Of a stretch of DNA of 28,470 bases, positions 15,237 to 22,778 are shown piece by piece. The notes under the pieces were generated by a model. It searched no databases. It had not been told where the DNA came from and was given only the letters and a program-made list of their open reading frames with translations. Every line of letters starts with the position of its first letter. The first letter of the stretch is position 1. Both the position numbers and the translations under genes were made by a program. This stretch comes from an uncultured Collinsella sp. GTDB taxonomy: Bacteria > Actinomycetota > Coriobacteriia > Coriobacteriales > Coriobacteriaceae. The stretch lies in the NCBI GenBank assembly GCA_958421655.1, contig CATZMG010000023.1, forward strand, positions 1 to 28,470. Direction: 5' to 3'.

Positions 15237-15443
15237 TTAGCGTTGCGACCCCGGCACCTCGTCCTCATCGTCGCGGCAAAGAACCACGCCTGCGCTTCCC
15301 AGCAGCGTGGCCGCGATCAGCGCGCCGACCACGATAGGAGCAGCCCCGCATGTCCCCTGCATGTCCGCGACGAGCGCGGCCGTGGGACCAAGGCAGCCAA
15401 GCATCAACGCGACGGCGGCAACGGCAATATCTCGAGCATTCAC
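15237..15443 (-). CDS. Small membrane protein of unknown function
   Basis: A 68-residue open frame with two hydrophobic segments: residues ~5-26 (IAVAAVALMLGCLGPTAALV) and ~36-56 (APIVVGALIAATLLGSAGVV). A short loop with one Cys separates them and an acidic tail (CRDDEDEVPG) follows. GGAGGAAG lies 11 nt before the ATG, a long but usable spacing. I do not recognise a family. The balanced two-helix layout and the terminator downstream (read on the minus strand) support a real gene. It is not clearly linked to its neighbours. Confidence 0.5.
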   Translation of the reverse strand: MNARDIAVAAVALMLGCLGPTAALVADMQGTCGAAPIVVGALIAATLLGSAGVVLCRDDEDEVPGSQR

Positions 15444-15629
15444 AAGACCACTTCCTCCAAGAGAAAGACCTTATTTCTCAAGAACCAGTGTGCCCCGCAT
15501 CCATACGCCCAGCGTACCGCCACGGTAAGGGCTCTGTTAACTCAAACGCATACATAGAACGGACGTCCTTACGTTGCCCTAAAGCTCGGTAAAGACGCCC
15601 GTCCGCCAAATATCCGTGATGCAGAAAAA

Positions 15630-16403
15630 TTACCAACCGGTGTAGTAATCGGTGGTTCCGGCAGCGCAGCCGGAGTCATAGACCTTGCAATCACCCTTGG
15701 AGCCCGTAAAGGTCGAGCCCTGGGCCATATCGCCCGCGGCAACAACGTAATAGCCGTCGGAATCGCGCCAGAAGCCCTCAGAATCCTGAGTCCATTCGCC
15801 CGTGCGATAGTGATAAAGCACATTGCTGCTGTAATAGGTCTCGCGGCGCCCGTTGTAGTTATTGACACCCGCAGAGCGCGTCAGGCCCGATCCGTTCGCG
15901 TAGGACGCGGCAGACGCGTAAGACGGAGTGTAACCGGCGTTGTAGTACGAAGCCTGGGCGGCCTCGGCAGCCTCCGCCTCGGCGGCAGCCTCGAGCGCTT
16001 CGCGCTTGGCATCCTCAAGCGCAGCGCGCAGCTCATCGAGCTCGGTCGACTTGGCGTCGACCTCCCCCATCGTCAACAGGCTACCCGCACCGTCGATGCA
16101 ACCCTGCAGCACAGCACGCTCGTCATCGGTAGCATAGTCGCCATACATATTCATAATGATCTGAGCGCGCATCTCAAGGGAATCGCGCTTGGCCTCCATC
16201 GAGGCGTTCCACTCCTGCATGGAACCATAACCATCGCCGCGATAGTCAACGGGCTGCACCAGCGTCGCCTCGGACGGCGTAGGTCCAACCGTATCGGATA
16301 GTGTTGCCGCGTGGGCATCGGTTGCACCGGCGCCCGCCAAAAGTGCCACGGTCAGAGCGGCGGAAAGGGCGGCGGCTTTCGGTTTTCGTGAATCGATCCT
16401 CAT
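15630..16403 (-). CDS. Secreted protein with alanine/glutamate-rich coiled coil
   Basis: A 257-residue protein. A Sec signal peptide covers residues 1-34 (RKPKAAALSAALTVALLAGA, cleavage after DAHA). A helical region with QEWNASMEAKRDSLEMRAQI follows, then an Ala/Glu coiled coil (~115-150, ELDELRAALEDAKREALEAA). A Ser/Tyr/Asn-rich linker leads to a C-terminal domain: TYYSSNVLYHYRTGEWTQD, then YYVVAAGDMAQGSTF and CKVYDSGCAAGTTDYYTGW. That tail resembles the small beta-barrel (3D-like) ends of some clostridial cell-wall proteins, but I cannot confirm it. ATG 16403 lies 11 nt after GGAGG; longer in-frame starts would place the signal peptide deep inside. It is probably cell-surface or wall associated; exact function unknown. 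Confidence 0.7.
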   Translation of the reverse strand: MRIDSRKPKAAALSAALTVALLAGAGATDAHAATLSDTVGPTPSEATLVQPVDYRGDGYGSMQEWNASMEAKRDSLEMRAQIIMNMYGDYATDDERAVLQGCIDGAGSLLTMGEVDAKSTELDELRAALEDAKREALEAAAEAEAAEAAQASYYNAGYTPSYASAASYANGSGLTRSAGVNNYNGRRETYYSSNVLYHYRTGEWTQDSEGFWRDSDGYYVVAAGDMAQGSTFTGSKGDCKVYDSGCAAGTTDYYTGW

Positions 16404-16614
16404 GTAGCTAGAAACCTCCGTAGTGCGTTTTTGCTGCGTTTGAGCTGCGTGTGATTCGATCGCGCTGCATAGTACCCCGAGCAAATCGCGACCTGCGGTT
16501 TTACTCAAAAGGCGCACGTCAATTGCGTAAAACTCACATCCTCTTAACAGGAGTTTTCCACATCTCGATTGCATAAAGCATGCCAAAAACCCTGTTTTTG
16601 CACCCGCTCTATGC

Positions 16615-16655
16615 AAAAAAGGCGCCTGTGCAACCATTGTTCGCACAGGCGCCTT
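16615..16655 (-). terminator. Intrinsic terminator of metY
   Basis: A perfect 13-bp stem, AAGGCGCCTGTGC with GCACAGGCGCCTT, and an 11-nt loop. On the minus strand the stem runs into TTTTTT (16620-16615). It lies 60 nt past the metY stop. Confidence 0.92.
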
Positions 16656-16715
16656 GAGCAGGCATTTTATGCAGTTATACCTATCGAGTCGCAAGGGGTC
16701 CTTGCACAAGTCGCC

Positions 16716-18026
16716 TTACTCGTCCAGCGCGGCGAAGGCCTGCTTCAGATCCCAAATGATATCCTCGGCGTTCTCGGTACCGATGGAAAGACGGATCGTG
16801 GAGGGCGTGATGTTCTGCTCGGCGAGCTCCTCGGCAGAGAGCTGGGAGTGCGTAGTGGTAGCCGGGTGCACGACGAGCGACTTGACGTCGGCCACGTTGG
16901 CGAGCAGCGAGAAGACCTGCAGATGGTCGATGAACTTCCAAGCTGCCTCCTGGCCACCCTTAATCTCAAAGGTAAAGATCGAGGCACCGCCGTTGGGGAA
17001 GTACTTCTGATAGAGCTCGTGATCGGGGTGCTCAGACAGGCTCGGGTGGTTCACCTTGGCGACATGGCTATCACCAGCCAGGAACTCAACGACCTTCTTG
17101 GTGTTCTCGACATGACGGTCAACGCGCAGCGACAGAGTCTCGGTGCCCTGGAGCAGGATCCAAGCGTTGAACGGGCTGATGCAGGCGCCCTCGTCACGCA
17201 GCAGGATGGCGCGGACATAGGTTGCGAAGGCGGCGGGACCGGCAGCCTCGGCAAACGAGACGCCATGGTAGGAGGGGTTGGGCTCGGCGATCTGCTCATA
17301 CTTGCCGCTCGCCTTCCAATCGAAGTTACCGCCGTCGACGATCACACCGCCCAGCGAGGTGCCGTGGCCGCCGATGAACTTGGTTGCGGAGTGGACGACG
17401 ATGTTGGCACCATGCTCCAGCGGACGGAACAGATACGGGGTGCCGAAGGTGTTGTCGACGACAACCGGTAAACCGTGCTTCTTGGCGATCTCGGAGATGG
17501 CGTCGATATTGGGGATGTCAGAATTGGGGTTGCCGAGCGTCTCGAGGTAGATGACCGTGGTGTTGTCCTTGATGGCGCCCTCGACCTCGTCCAGGTTGTG
17601 GGCATCGACGAAGGTGGTCTCGACGCCAAACTGGGAGAGCGTATGCTCCAGCAGGTTGTAGGAGCCACCGTAGATGGTCTTCTGAGCCACCACGTGGTCA
17701 CCGGCCTGGGCAAGAGCCTGCAGGGTATAGGTGATGGCAGCAGCACCGGAGGCGACGGCAAGACCTGCCACACCACCCTCGAGTGCGGCGATACGGTCCT
17801 CGAAGACGCCCTGGGTGGAGTTGGTCAGACGGCCGTAGATGTTACCGGCGTCGGCAAGACCAAAGCGATCGGCGGCGTGCTGGGAGTTGCGGAACACATA
17901 GCTCGTGGTCTGGTAGATAGGCACGGCGCGGGAGTCGGATGCGGGATCGGCGCTCTCCTGGCCAACGTGAAGCTGCAGGGTATCGAAACCAAAGGTGTGC
18001 TCGGGGTTGTTGATGAACTGGCTCAT
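16716..18026 (-). CDS. metY: O-acetylhomoserine (thiol)-lyase / aminocarboxypropyltransferase
   Basis: PLP enzyme that makes homocysteine from O-acetylhomoserine and sulfide (or methionine from methanethiol), a sulfur-assimilation step in the cytosol. The 436 residues match the long MetY class of the Cys/Met-metabolism family rather than ~390-residue MetB/MetC. Visible marks are LQLHVGQESADPASDSRAVP near the N-terminus, YGRLTNST (phosphate-binding Tyr/Arg), VVVDNTFGTPYLFRPLEHGA (PLP-contacting Asp) and SATKFIGGHG, with the Lys that binds PLP. AAGGAG lies 6-7 nt before the ATG. Upstream is a 178-nt leader with a small cysteine-bearing peptide gene, and a divergent LysR regulator lies beyond. 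The leader suggests control by sulfur amino acid supply. Confidence 0.95.
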   Translation of the reverse strand: MSQFINNPEHTFGFDTLQLHVGQESADPASDSRAVPIYQTTSYVFRNSQHAADRFGLADAGNIYGRLTNSTQGVFEDRIAALEGGVAGLAVASGAAAITYTLQALAQAGDHVVAQKTIYGGSYNLLEHTLSQFGVETTFVDAHNLDEVEGAIKDNTTVIYLETLGNPNSDIPNIDAISEIAKKHGLPVVVDNTFGTPYLFRPLEHGANIVVHSATKFIGGHGTSLGGVIVDGGNFDWKASGKYEQIAEPNPSYHGVSFAEAAGPAAFATYVRAILLRDEGACISPFNAWILLQGTETLSLRVDRHVENTKKVVEFLAGDSHVAKVNHPSLSEHPDHELYQKYFPNGGASIFTFEIKGGQEAAWKFIDHLQVFSLLANVADVKSLVVHPATTTHSQLSAEELAEQNITPSTIRLSIGTENAEDIIWDLKQAFAALDE

Positions 18027-18081
18027 GATGATCTCCTTGATCGAACAAAAGTTAATAAATTAGAGAGAAGTAAGTCGCTGT

Positions 18082-18119
18082 CTCCTGATCACGCCGACGG
18101 GCGCAAACAGGAGCCCGGC
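18082..18119 (-). promoter_or_regulatory. Competing RNA stems in the metY leader
   Basis: Stem 1 pairs GCCCGGC (18113-18119) with GCCGACGGGC (18093-18102), leaving a 3-nt bulge. Stem 2 pairs CAGGAG (18108-18113) with CTCCTG (18082-18087). They share a base and cross each other, so only one can form at a time. Neither is followed by a U run, so any switch would act on translation or pausing rather than classic attenuation. Confidence 0.35.
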
Positions 18120-18142
18120 ATTCGTCTTGGTAAGCAATTCAT
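18089..18142 (-). CDS. Putative 17-residue leader peptide upstream of metY
   Basis: A short frame, MNCLPRRMPGSCLRPSA, begins 7 nt after a very strong AAAGGAGG site and lies wholly inside the metY 5' leader (promoter at 18239-18211, metY start at 18026). Codons 3 and 12 are Cys and codon 8 is an internal Met, the two amino acids linked to MetY's pathway. The Cys12 codon lies within CTCCTG, which can pair with CAGGAG overlapping the region just after the leader stop, or with the AGGAG of the metY ribosome binding site. This arrangement fits ribosome-mediated control, in which stalling on Cys12 frees the downstream site. No peptide family is known to me; function is inferred. Confidence 0.5.
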   Translation of the reverse strand: MNCLPRRMPGSCLRPSA

Positions 18143-18210
18143 ATGCGGGCCTCCTTTCACATCCCGGTTCCGTGTTTGGCTTAATTACCTACCGCCTTTG
18201 TGTGTTTTGA

Positions 18211-18239
18211 ATAGTACGAGCATTGTTTCCCTCGGTCAA
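18211..18239 (-). promoter_or_regulatory. metY promoter
   Basis: On the minus strand: -35 TTGACC (18239-18234), a 17-nt spacer, -10 TACTAT (18216-18211). Predicted start near 18204 gives a leader of about 178 nt before the metY ATG, long enough to contain the leader peptide. Confidence 0.75.
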
Positions 18240-18253
18240 TCACTTAAAAGCGC

Positions 18254-18281
18254 TAACCTGTTATCGGTTATATAGATAACA
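18254..18281. promoter_or_regulatory. Overlapping dyads, probable LysR-type operator
   Basis: TGTTATC and GATAACA form a 7-bp-arm dyad with a 9-nt centre (18259-18281). An overlapping dyad TAACC/GGTTA occupies 18254-18270. They lie between metY's promoter and the LysR gene start, the standard position for autoregulation with divergent activation. Confidence 0.6.
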
Positions 18282-18299
18282 CTCGAAAGGATGGCGCCG

Positions 18300-19202
18300 A
18301 TGACCCTCCAGCAGCTTCGTTTCCTGATCGCCGTAGCAGAGTCCGGCTCAATCAATGCCGCAGCTCAGCGCCTCTATACCGCTCAGTCCAGCATCTCAAA
18401 CGCCGTCAAAAGCCTGGAACAGGAGCTCCACCTGGAGATCTTTACGCGCTCCAGCCGCGGCGTCACGCTCACCAACGACGGCACCGAGCTTTTGGGCTAT
18501 GCGCGCCAGGTCGTAGAGCAGGCCGATATGCTCGAGGCGCGCTACGAGGACGGCGGCACCCCGCAAGCCCGCCTCGCCATTTCCGCCCAGCACTACGCCT
18601 TTTCGGTCGAGGCCTTTGTCAACGTGGTCGAGCGCTGCCGCGACAGCAAGTTCGAGTTCATCATGCGCGAGACTACCACATCGCAGATCATCGATGACGT
18701 CCGCGCGTTTCGCAGCGACATCGGCATCCTGTATCTGGACGACTTTAACGCCCGTGTTCTGCAGAAGGCTTTTGCCGATGCGCGCGCGAGCTTCCATCCC
18801 CTATTCGACGCGACGGTCCACGTCTTCGTTAGCGAGCGCCACCCGCTTGCCCGCCGCCCGCAGCTGTCCCTTGCCGACCTCACACCCTATACGCGCTACA
18901 GCTTTGAGCAGGGAACCTCAAACTCCTTCTATTACGCCGAGGAACCTTTTAGCTATATCCCTTGCGACCGCAACATACGAATCTCGGACCGCGGAACACT
19001 TACTAACTTACTTATCACGTCGAACGGTTACACCCTGTCGACCGGTGTCCTCTCCAATGAAATGCAATGGGGTATGGCATCGATCCCGTTAGCAGACGCC
19101 CCAACGATGCACGTAGGCTATATCATGCACGACGAGCGCAAGCCCTCTCCCCTCTTGCAGCAATACCTCGACGAGCTCAACCGCATCATCCATGCCAACT
19201 AA
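18300..19202 (+). CDS. LysR-family transcriptional regulator
   Basis: A 300-residue DNA-binding regulator. The N-terminal winged helix-turn-helix is clear: TLQQLRFLIAVAESGSINAA, AAQRLYTAQSSISNAVKSLE, then FTRSSRGVTLTNDG (residues 2-65). A two-lobe effector domain follows from ~90 (RLAISAQHYAFSVEAFVNVV). It is transcribed away from metY with paired dyads between, so metY control and autoregulation are likely; MetR/CysB-like sensing of a sulfur metabolite is inference. I chose ATG 18300 because the protein then starts MTLQQLRFL, as LysR proteins do, and AAAGGA lies 9 nt upstream; ATG 18291 overlaps that site. Confidence 0.93.
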   Translation: MTLQQLRFLIAVAESGSINAAAQRLYTAQSSISNAVKSLEQELHLEIFTRSSRGVTLTNDGTELLGYARQVVEQADMLEARYEDGGTPQARLAISAQHYAFSVEAFVNVVERCRDSKFEFIMRETTTSQIIDDVRAFRSDIGILYLDDFNARVLQKAFADARASFHPLFDATVHVFVSERHPLARRPQLSLADLTPYTRYSFEQGTSNSFYYAEEPFSYIPCDRNIRISDRGTLTNLLITSNGYTLSTGVLSNEMQWGMASIPLADAPTMHVGYIMHDERKPSPLLQQYLDELNRIIHAN

Positions 19203-19301
19203 CTGTCGGAAGACGGGATAGAAATCGTAGATTGCTAGCCCCCGGCGGGCATGGCGCTACAATGGTCACTCACACGAAACGTACCCAACGAAAGGAAGCC
19301 C

Positions 19302-19787
19302 GTGAAGGTCATCATCTATACCGACGGCTCGGCCCGATCAAATCCGGGACGCGGCGGCTACGGCGCCGTGCTCAAATACACCAACCCCGCCGGCAAGACC
19401 TTCACCTCCGAGCTTTCGCGCGGTTACGCCAAGACCACCAACAACCGCATGGAGCTCATGGCGGTCATCGTGGCGCTCGAGGCACTTAACCGCCCCTGCG
19501 AGGTCGAGGTCCATTCCGATTCGCAGTACGTCGTTAACGCCTTCAACAAACACTGGATTGACGGCTGGAAAAAACGAGGCTGGAGGACCGCCAACAAGCA
19601 GCCTGTCAAGAACCGCGATCTGTGGGAGCGCCTGCTCACCGCAAAGAGCAAACACAAAGTGGAGTTCATCTGGGTTAAGGGCCACGCCGGCCATGAGCTC
19701 AATGAGCGCTGCGACGAGCTTGCCACCACGGCGGCCGACGGCAGCAACCTCGATATCGACGCCGGCTTTAACGAGAGCGACCTGTAA
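19302..19787 (+). CDS. rnhA: Ribonuclease HI
   Basis: Cuts the RNA strand of RNA-DNA hybrids. The 161 residues carry the full catalytic set: Asp8 in YTDGSARSNPGRGG, Glu51 in NNRMELMAV, Asp73 in HSDSQYVV and Asp138 in NERCDELA, plus the mobile-loop His near GHAGHELN (128/131). The basic handle KKRGWRTANKQPVKN is present, as in the E. coli enzyme. The start is GTG 19302, with AAAGGA 5 nt upstream; the ATG 51 nt upstream adds residues unlike the family. It stands alone between the LysR gene and a Gfo/Idh oxidoreductase on the same strand. Confidence 0.96.
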   Translation: MKVIIYTDGSARSNPGRGGYGAVLKYTNPAGKTFTSELSRGYAKTTNNRMELMAVIVALEALNRPCEVEVHSDSQYVVNAFNKHWIDGWKKRGWRTANKQPVKNRDLWERLLTAKSKHKVEFIWVKGHAGHELNERCDELATTAADGSNLDIDAGFNESDL

Positions 19788-19860
19788 CGGCGTTTTCGCA
19801 CGCTTTTGTGTCCTCCCGCGCTACACTCGTCCTGTAAGCCAAACAACGCAAGGGGGACAC

Positions 19861-20967
19861 ATGTTGCGTATCGCAACCATCGGCACATCCATGATTACCG
19901 ACGACTTTATCCAGGTCGTCAACGCCAACGACCAAGCCGCGTTTGTGGGCACGCTTTCACGCGACGCCAATCGCGGTACTGCCTTTACCGCCGAGCGCGG
20001 TGGTGAGCGAAACTTTACGTCACTCGATGAGCTTGCGGTAGCCGCCGACGTCGACGCCGTCTATATCGGCAGCCCTAACGCACTTCACTACGAGCAGGCC
20101 CTTGCCTGCATCGCCGGTGGCAAGCACGTCATCGTCGAGAAACCCTTCTGCGCCACCGAAGCGCAGGCGCTGGAAGTCTTCCGCGCTGCCGAGGCAGCAG
20201 GTGTCGTGGCCCTCGAAGCCATGCGTCCCCTCCACGATCCCGCCTTCCACGCCATCGAGGACGCCCTGGGCGAGATCGCCCCCATCCGCCGCGCCTCATT
20301 GCGCTTTGGCAAGTATTCCTCGCGCTACAACGAGATTCTCGCGGGACGCGCCACCAATATCTTCGACTGCAATATGGCATCGGGTTCCCTCATGGACATT
20401 GGCGTCTACGCCGTCGAGCCCATGGTCGAGATTTTCGGCATGCCCTCCGGCCTTACGAGCATGACTACTCTGCTCGACCCCACCACGCGACAGCTCACGC
20501 ACGGCCCCATCGACGGCTGCGGTTCCATCCTCGCCAGCTATGGCGGAGGCCGCATCTCCGTCGAGCTCGCGCACTCCAAAATTACGAATGACCTACTGCC
20601 CTCGCAGATCGAAGGCGAGCGTGGCACTATCCAGATTGACCATCTGTCAACGCCCCGCAACGTCCGCATCGACTATCGCGGCGACGTCGTACGCGGCTCG
20701 GCGACCGAGGCGCCGCGCGAACAGGGCGACAACGGCCGCGTGCTCGACCTGCCCAAATCGAGCAACACCATGGAATACGAACTCACAGACTTTATCACCG
20801 CCATCGGCGGCATCGATAACGTCAAGGAAGAGATTTGGGAGACCCCGGCGGGACGCCACGAGCTTGGCCACTACCGCGATGTCACGCTCGTCTCACTACG
20901 CATCATGGATGCCGTGCGTCAGCAGGCCGGCATAACCTTCCCGGCCGACGCAGGCAAGCAGGCATAG
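19861..20967 (+). CDS. Gfo/Idh/MocA family oxidoreductase
   Basis: A 368-residue NAD(P)-dependent enzyme of unknown substrate. The N-terminal Rossmann segment is RIATIGTSMITDDFIQVV, an unusual version in which the canonical G-x-G-x-x-G is reduced to GTS. The family signature is HVIVEKPFCATEAQA, and VYIGSPNALHYEQAL precedes it. The C-terminal domain has SGSLMDIGVYAVEPMV. It differs clearly from the minus-strand family member at 11432-12451. The ATG has AAGGGGG 4 nt upstream. An acylphosphatase gene begins 2 nt after its stop, so the two are co-transcribed and probably coupled. Confidence 0.9.
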   Translation: MLRIATIGTSMITDDFIQVVNANDQAAFVGTLSRDANRGTAFTAERGGERNFTSLDELAVAADVDAVYIGSPNALHYEQALACIAGGKHVIVEKPFCATEAQALEVFRAAEAAGVVALEAMRPLHDPAFHAIEDALGEIAPIRRASLRFGKYSSRYNEILAGRATNIFDCNMASGSLMDIGVYAVEPMVEIFGMPSGLTSMTTLLDPTTRQLTHGPIDGCGSILASYGGGRISVELAHSKITNDLLPSQIEGERGTIQIDHLSTPRNVRIDYRGDVVRGSATEAPREQGDNGRVLDLPKSSNTMEYELTDFITAIGGIDNVKEEIWETPAGRHELGHYRDVTLVSLRIMDAVRQQAGITFPADAGKQA

Positions 20968-20969
20968 CG

Positions 20970-21380
20970 ATGGGCCTCTTCGATACGTTCTTCTCCAGCG
21001 TCACCGGCGGCAGTCGAGAGCCTCAAAAACCGTCAAACGTCGAGCTCGAGCTGCGCCGCAGGCTTACCGTGCTTGCAAGCGACGAGGCCACTCAAGACAC
21101 TCCCCTGCGTTATTTCCTGCGCTGGGCGGGGCAAGTCCAAGGCGTTGGTTTTCGCTTTACCAACACCAACCTCGCGCAGGCACGCGCACTCACCGGCTGG
21201 GTGCGTAACATGGAAGACGGCTCAGTCGAGATGGAGATACAGGGAGCTCCGGCAGACATCCTATCTCATCTCGAGGCACTTCATGCCTCCTACGAGCGCA
21301 TGGGAACGCGTTTTCGCCTTGTAGATGCCCAGGCCCGAGCCCCACTTGCCAATGAAGACGGTTTCAGTCCTCATTATTAG
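20970..21380 (+). CDS. Acylphosphatase with N-terminal extension
   Basis: Hydrolyses acyl phosphates such as acetyl phosphate or 1,3-bisphosphoglycerate. The 136 residues comprise a ~46-residue charged extension (GLFDTFFSSVTGG...) and a standard ~90-residue acylphosphatase domain. Catalytic Arg62 lies in GQVQGVGFRF and Asn80 in GWVRNMEDGSVE. Free acylphosphatases normally lack the extension, and its role is unknown. ATG 20970 lies 2 nt after the preceding stop, with no strong ribosome binding site, suggesting translational coupling to the Gfo/Idh gene. Confidence 0.88.
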   Translation: MGLFDTFFSSVTGGSREPQKPSNVELELRRRLTVLASDEATQDTPLRYFLRWAGQVQGVGFRFTNTNLAQARALTGWVRNMEDGSVEMEIQGAPADILSHLEALHASYERMGTRFRLVDAQARAPLANEDGFSPHY

Positions 21381-21441
21381 TATTGTGTGCTAAATACGGT
21401 ATCATTTACCTACGACCGTTGATAGAAAAGAGGCGAGGCGC

Positions 21442-21822
21442 ATGGCGGTGCAAAGAAGGAATACCAAGCAGCGAAAGCTGGTTCTTGACGCCGTGCGCCA
21501 AAGCTACAACCATCCCACCGCCGACGAAATCTACAACGTCGTGCGCGCGCAGGATGACAAAATCAGCCGCGGTACGGTCTACCGCAACCTCAATCTCTTG
21601 GCCGACGCCGGCGAGATCCTCTCCATCAAGACGCCGGGCGGCAGCCGCTTCGATCGCACGATCGAACCGCACGCACATATCATCTGCACCTCATGCAGCC
21701 GCGTCATCGACGTACCGCTCCCCTTCGATGCCCAGCTCGACGCCAAAGCGTCCGAGCAAATCGGCTGGCACGTCACGTCGCACTACACCATCTTCGAGGG
21801 TCTCTGCCCCGACTGCCGGTAG
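21442..21822 (+). CDS. Fur-family regulator, PerR-like
   Basis: A 126-residue metal-dependent repressor, shorter than usual. The winged helix is at ~10-60 (HPTADEIYNVVRA, GTVYRNLNLLADAGEI). The structural zinc site has both CxxC pairs (Cys82/85, Cys122/125). Residues that would bind the regulatory metal in PerR are conserved: His24 in HPTADEIY (His37 of B. subtilis PerR), Asp71, His77 and His79 in DRTIEPHAHIIC. The set including an Asp at 71 favours a peroxide sensor over an iron or zinc sensor, though that is from motif memory. The ATG has GAGGCGAG upstream and a TATCAT -10-like element at about 21400. Its stop codon lies in the palindrome 21819-21903. Confidence 0.85.
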   Translation: MAVQRRNTKQRKLVLDAVRQSYNHPTADEIYNVVRAQDDKISRGTVYRNLNLLADAGEILSIKTPGGSRFDRTIEPHAHIICTSCSRVIDVPLPFDAQLDAKASEQIGWHVTSHYTIFEGLCPDCR

Positions 21823-21903
21823 ATGTTTGGAACATGCCTTAAAATCCACCTTTCCGCACTTTGCAGCAAAAAGTAGATTCCTAGACATGTCCCAAATGTC
21901 TAC
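21819..21903. repeat. 85-bp palindrome spanning two convergent stop codons
   Basis: GTAGATGTTTGGAACATG at the left is answered by CATGTCCCAAATGTCTAC at the right. A second, inner pair is AAAATCCACCTTT with AAAAAGTAGATT. Its outer ends contain the TAG stops of the PerR-like gene (21820-21822) and of the HAD gene (21902-21900). On the minus-strand RNA most mismatches become G-U pairs. It probably acts as a shared 3' end; there is no U tract. Confidence 0.75.
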
Positions 21904-22697
21904 TCAGCAAGTAGACGACGCAGCTCTTCTTCGACCGTGCGCACGTAGCGGACGCGGTCGTTAATGCCACGCATAGAGGGGTTGCAGCTCTCCATCAGAT
22001 AGGGATGGCCCACGACGTTGAGCATGTCGCGATCGTTCTCATTGTCGCCAAACGCCATCATCTCATCGGGCGAAATACCCAGGGCACGACCGTAATCGGC
22101 AAGCGCGGAGCCCTTGCCCGAACCGAAACCGATAAAGTCCGTCCATTCGGTTCCCGACGTCATCACGTCAACACGGTCGCTAAAGAGGCGCTCAAAATAC
22201 TCCAGGGCCGCCGGCTGATCCACCTCGGGCGTCTGGAAGGCAATCTTAATGACGTCCTCGTCGATGTCCTCGGGGCGGGCGACCACCGCCACATCGCAGT
22301 GGACCTCATAGCGCAAATGATCGACGAACGCATCGTTGCCGCTCATGGTGTAGAGGTGTCCCTCACACGAAAGGGTCACGTCGGCATGGGGATACGCAAC
22401 CACGGCATTCGCGATATCCATAGCAAGGCTACGCTCCATGGAACGCTTGACAACGGCACGTCCCTCGCTCATCACCAGGGCTCCGTTTTCACATACATAG
22501 GCGAGCTCATCGGCCACCGGGGCAAACAGATAGCGCAAGCTCGCATATTGACGGCCGCTCGCCGGCATAAACACGATACCGCGACGATGCAGCTCATCGA
22601 TGAGCTCAAAGGCCTCGGAACGCGGCTCGCGCTCCCCCGGATGCAGCAACGTGCCGTCCAAATCGCATGCAATCAGCTTGATTCCTTCAAGACCCAT
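21900..22697 (-). CDS. HAD-superfamily phosphatase, Cof type
   Basis: A 265-residue cytosolic phosphatase of the Cof/YbiV-like group. Motif I is ACDLDGTLL (nucleophile Asp12, acid Asp14), motif II ASGRQY, motif III GSGKGSAL and motif IV FGDNENDRDML. The large cap domain between motifs II and III (~85-185) fits sugar-phosphate or flavin-precursor phosphatases; substrate is not predictable. I place the start at ATG 22697, after GGGGGAG with a very short spacing; a GTG 12 nt upstream overlaps that site. It is monocistronic: terminator 22727-22765 lies upstream and the palindrome downstream. Confidence 0.92.
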   Translation of the reverse strand: MGLEGIKLIACDLDGTLLHPGEREPRSEAFELIDELHRRGIVFMPASGRQYASLRYLFAPVADELAYVCENGALVMSEGRAVVKRSMERSLAMDIANAVVAYPHADVTLSCEGHLYTMSGNDAFVDHLRYEVHCDVAVVARPEDIDEDVIKIAFQTPEVDQPAALEYFERLFSDRVDVMTSGTEWTDFIGFGSGKGSALADYGRALGISPDEMMAFGDNENDRDMLNVVGHPYLMESCNPSMRGINDRVRYVRTVEEELRRLLAE

Positions 22698-22726
22698 ATG
22701 CTCCCCCACAGCATCTCATCAACAGA

Positions 22727-22765
22727 AAGGCGGACTTTGAATAGTTGTCTCTCAAAGTCCGCCTT
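22727..22765 (-). terminator. Terminator of the SlyD-UreE unit
   Basis: A perfect 14-bp stem, AAGGCGGACTTTGA with TCAAAGTCCGCCTT, and an 11-nt loop. On the minus strand CCTTTCTGTTG follows. It lies 14 nt past the UreE-like stop. Confidence 0.88.
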
Positions 22766-22778
22766 ACTTATACGCACG

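Noticed and set aside
15810..16301. Plus-strand 163-codon frame
   Set aside because: Antisense to the secreted protein gene, which has a proper signal peptide and ribosome binding site.
18089..18204. SAM riboswitch upstream of metY
   Set aside because: The conserved core sequences of SAM-I-type riboswitches are not visible; the leader peptide explains the layout better, though other SAM-responsive classes were not excluded by search.
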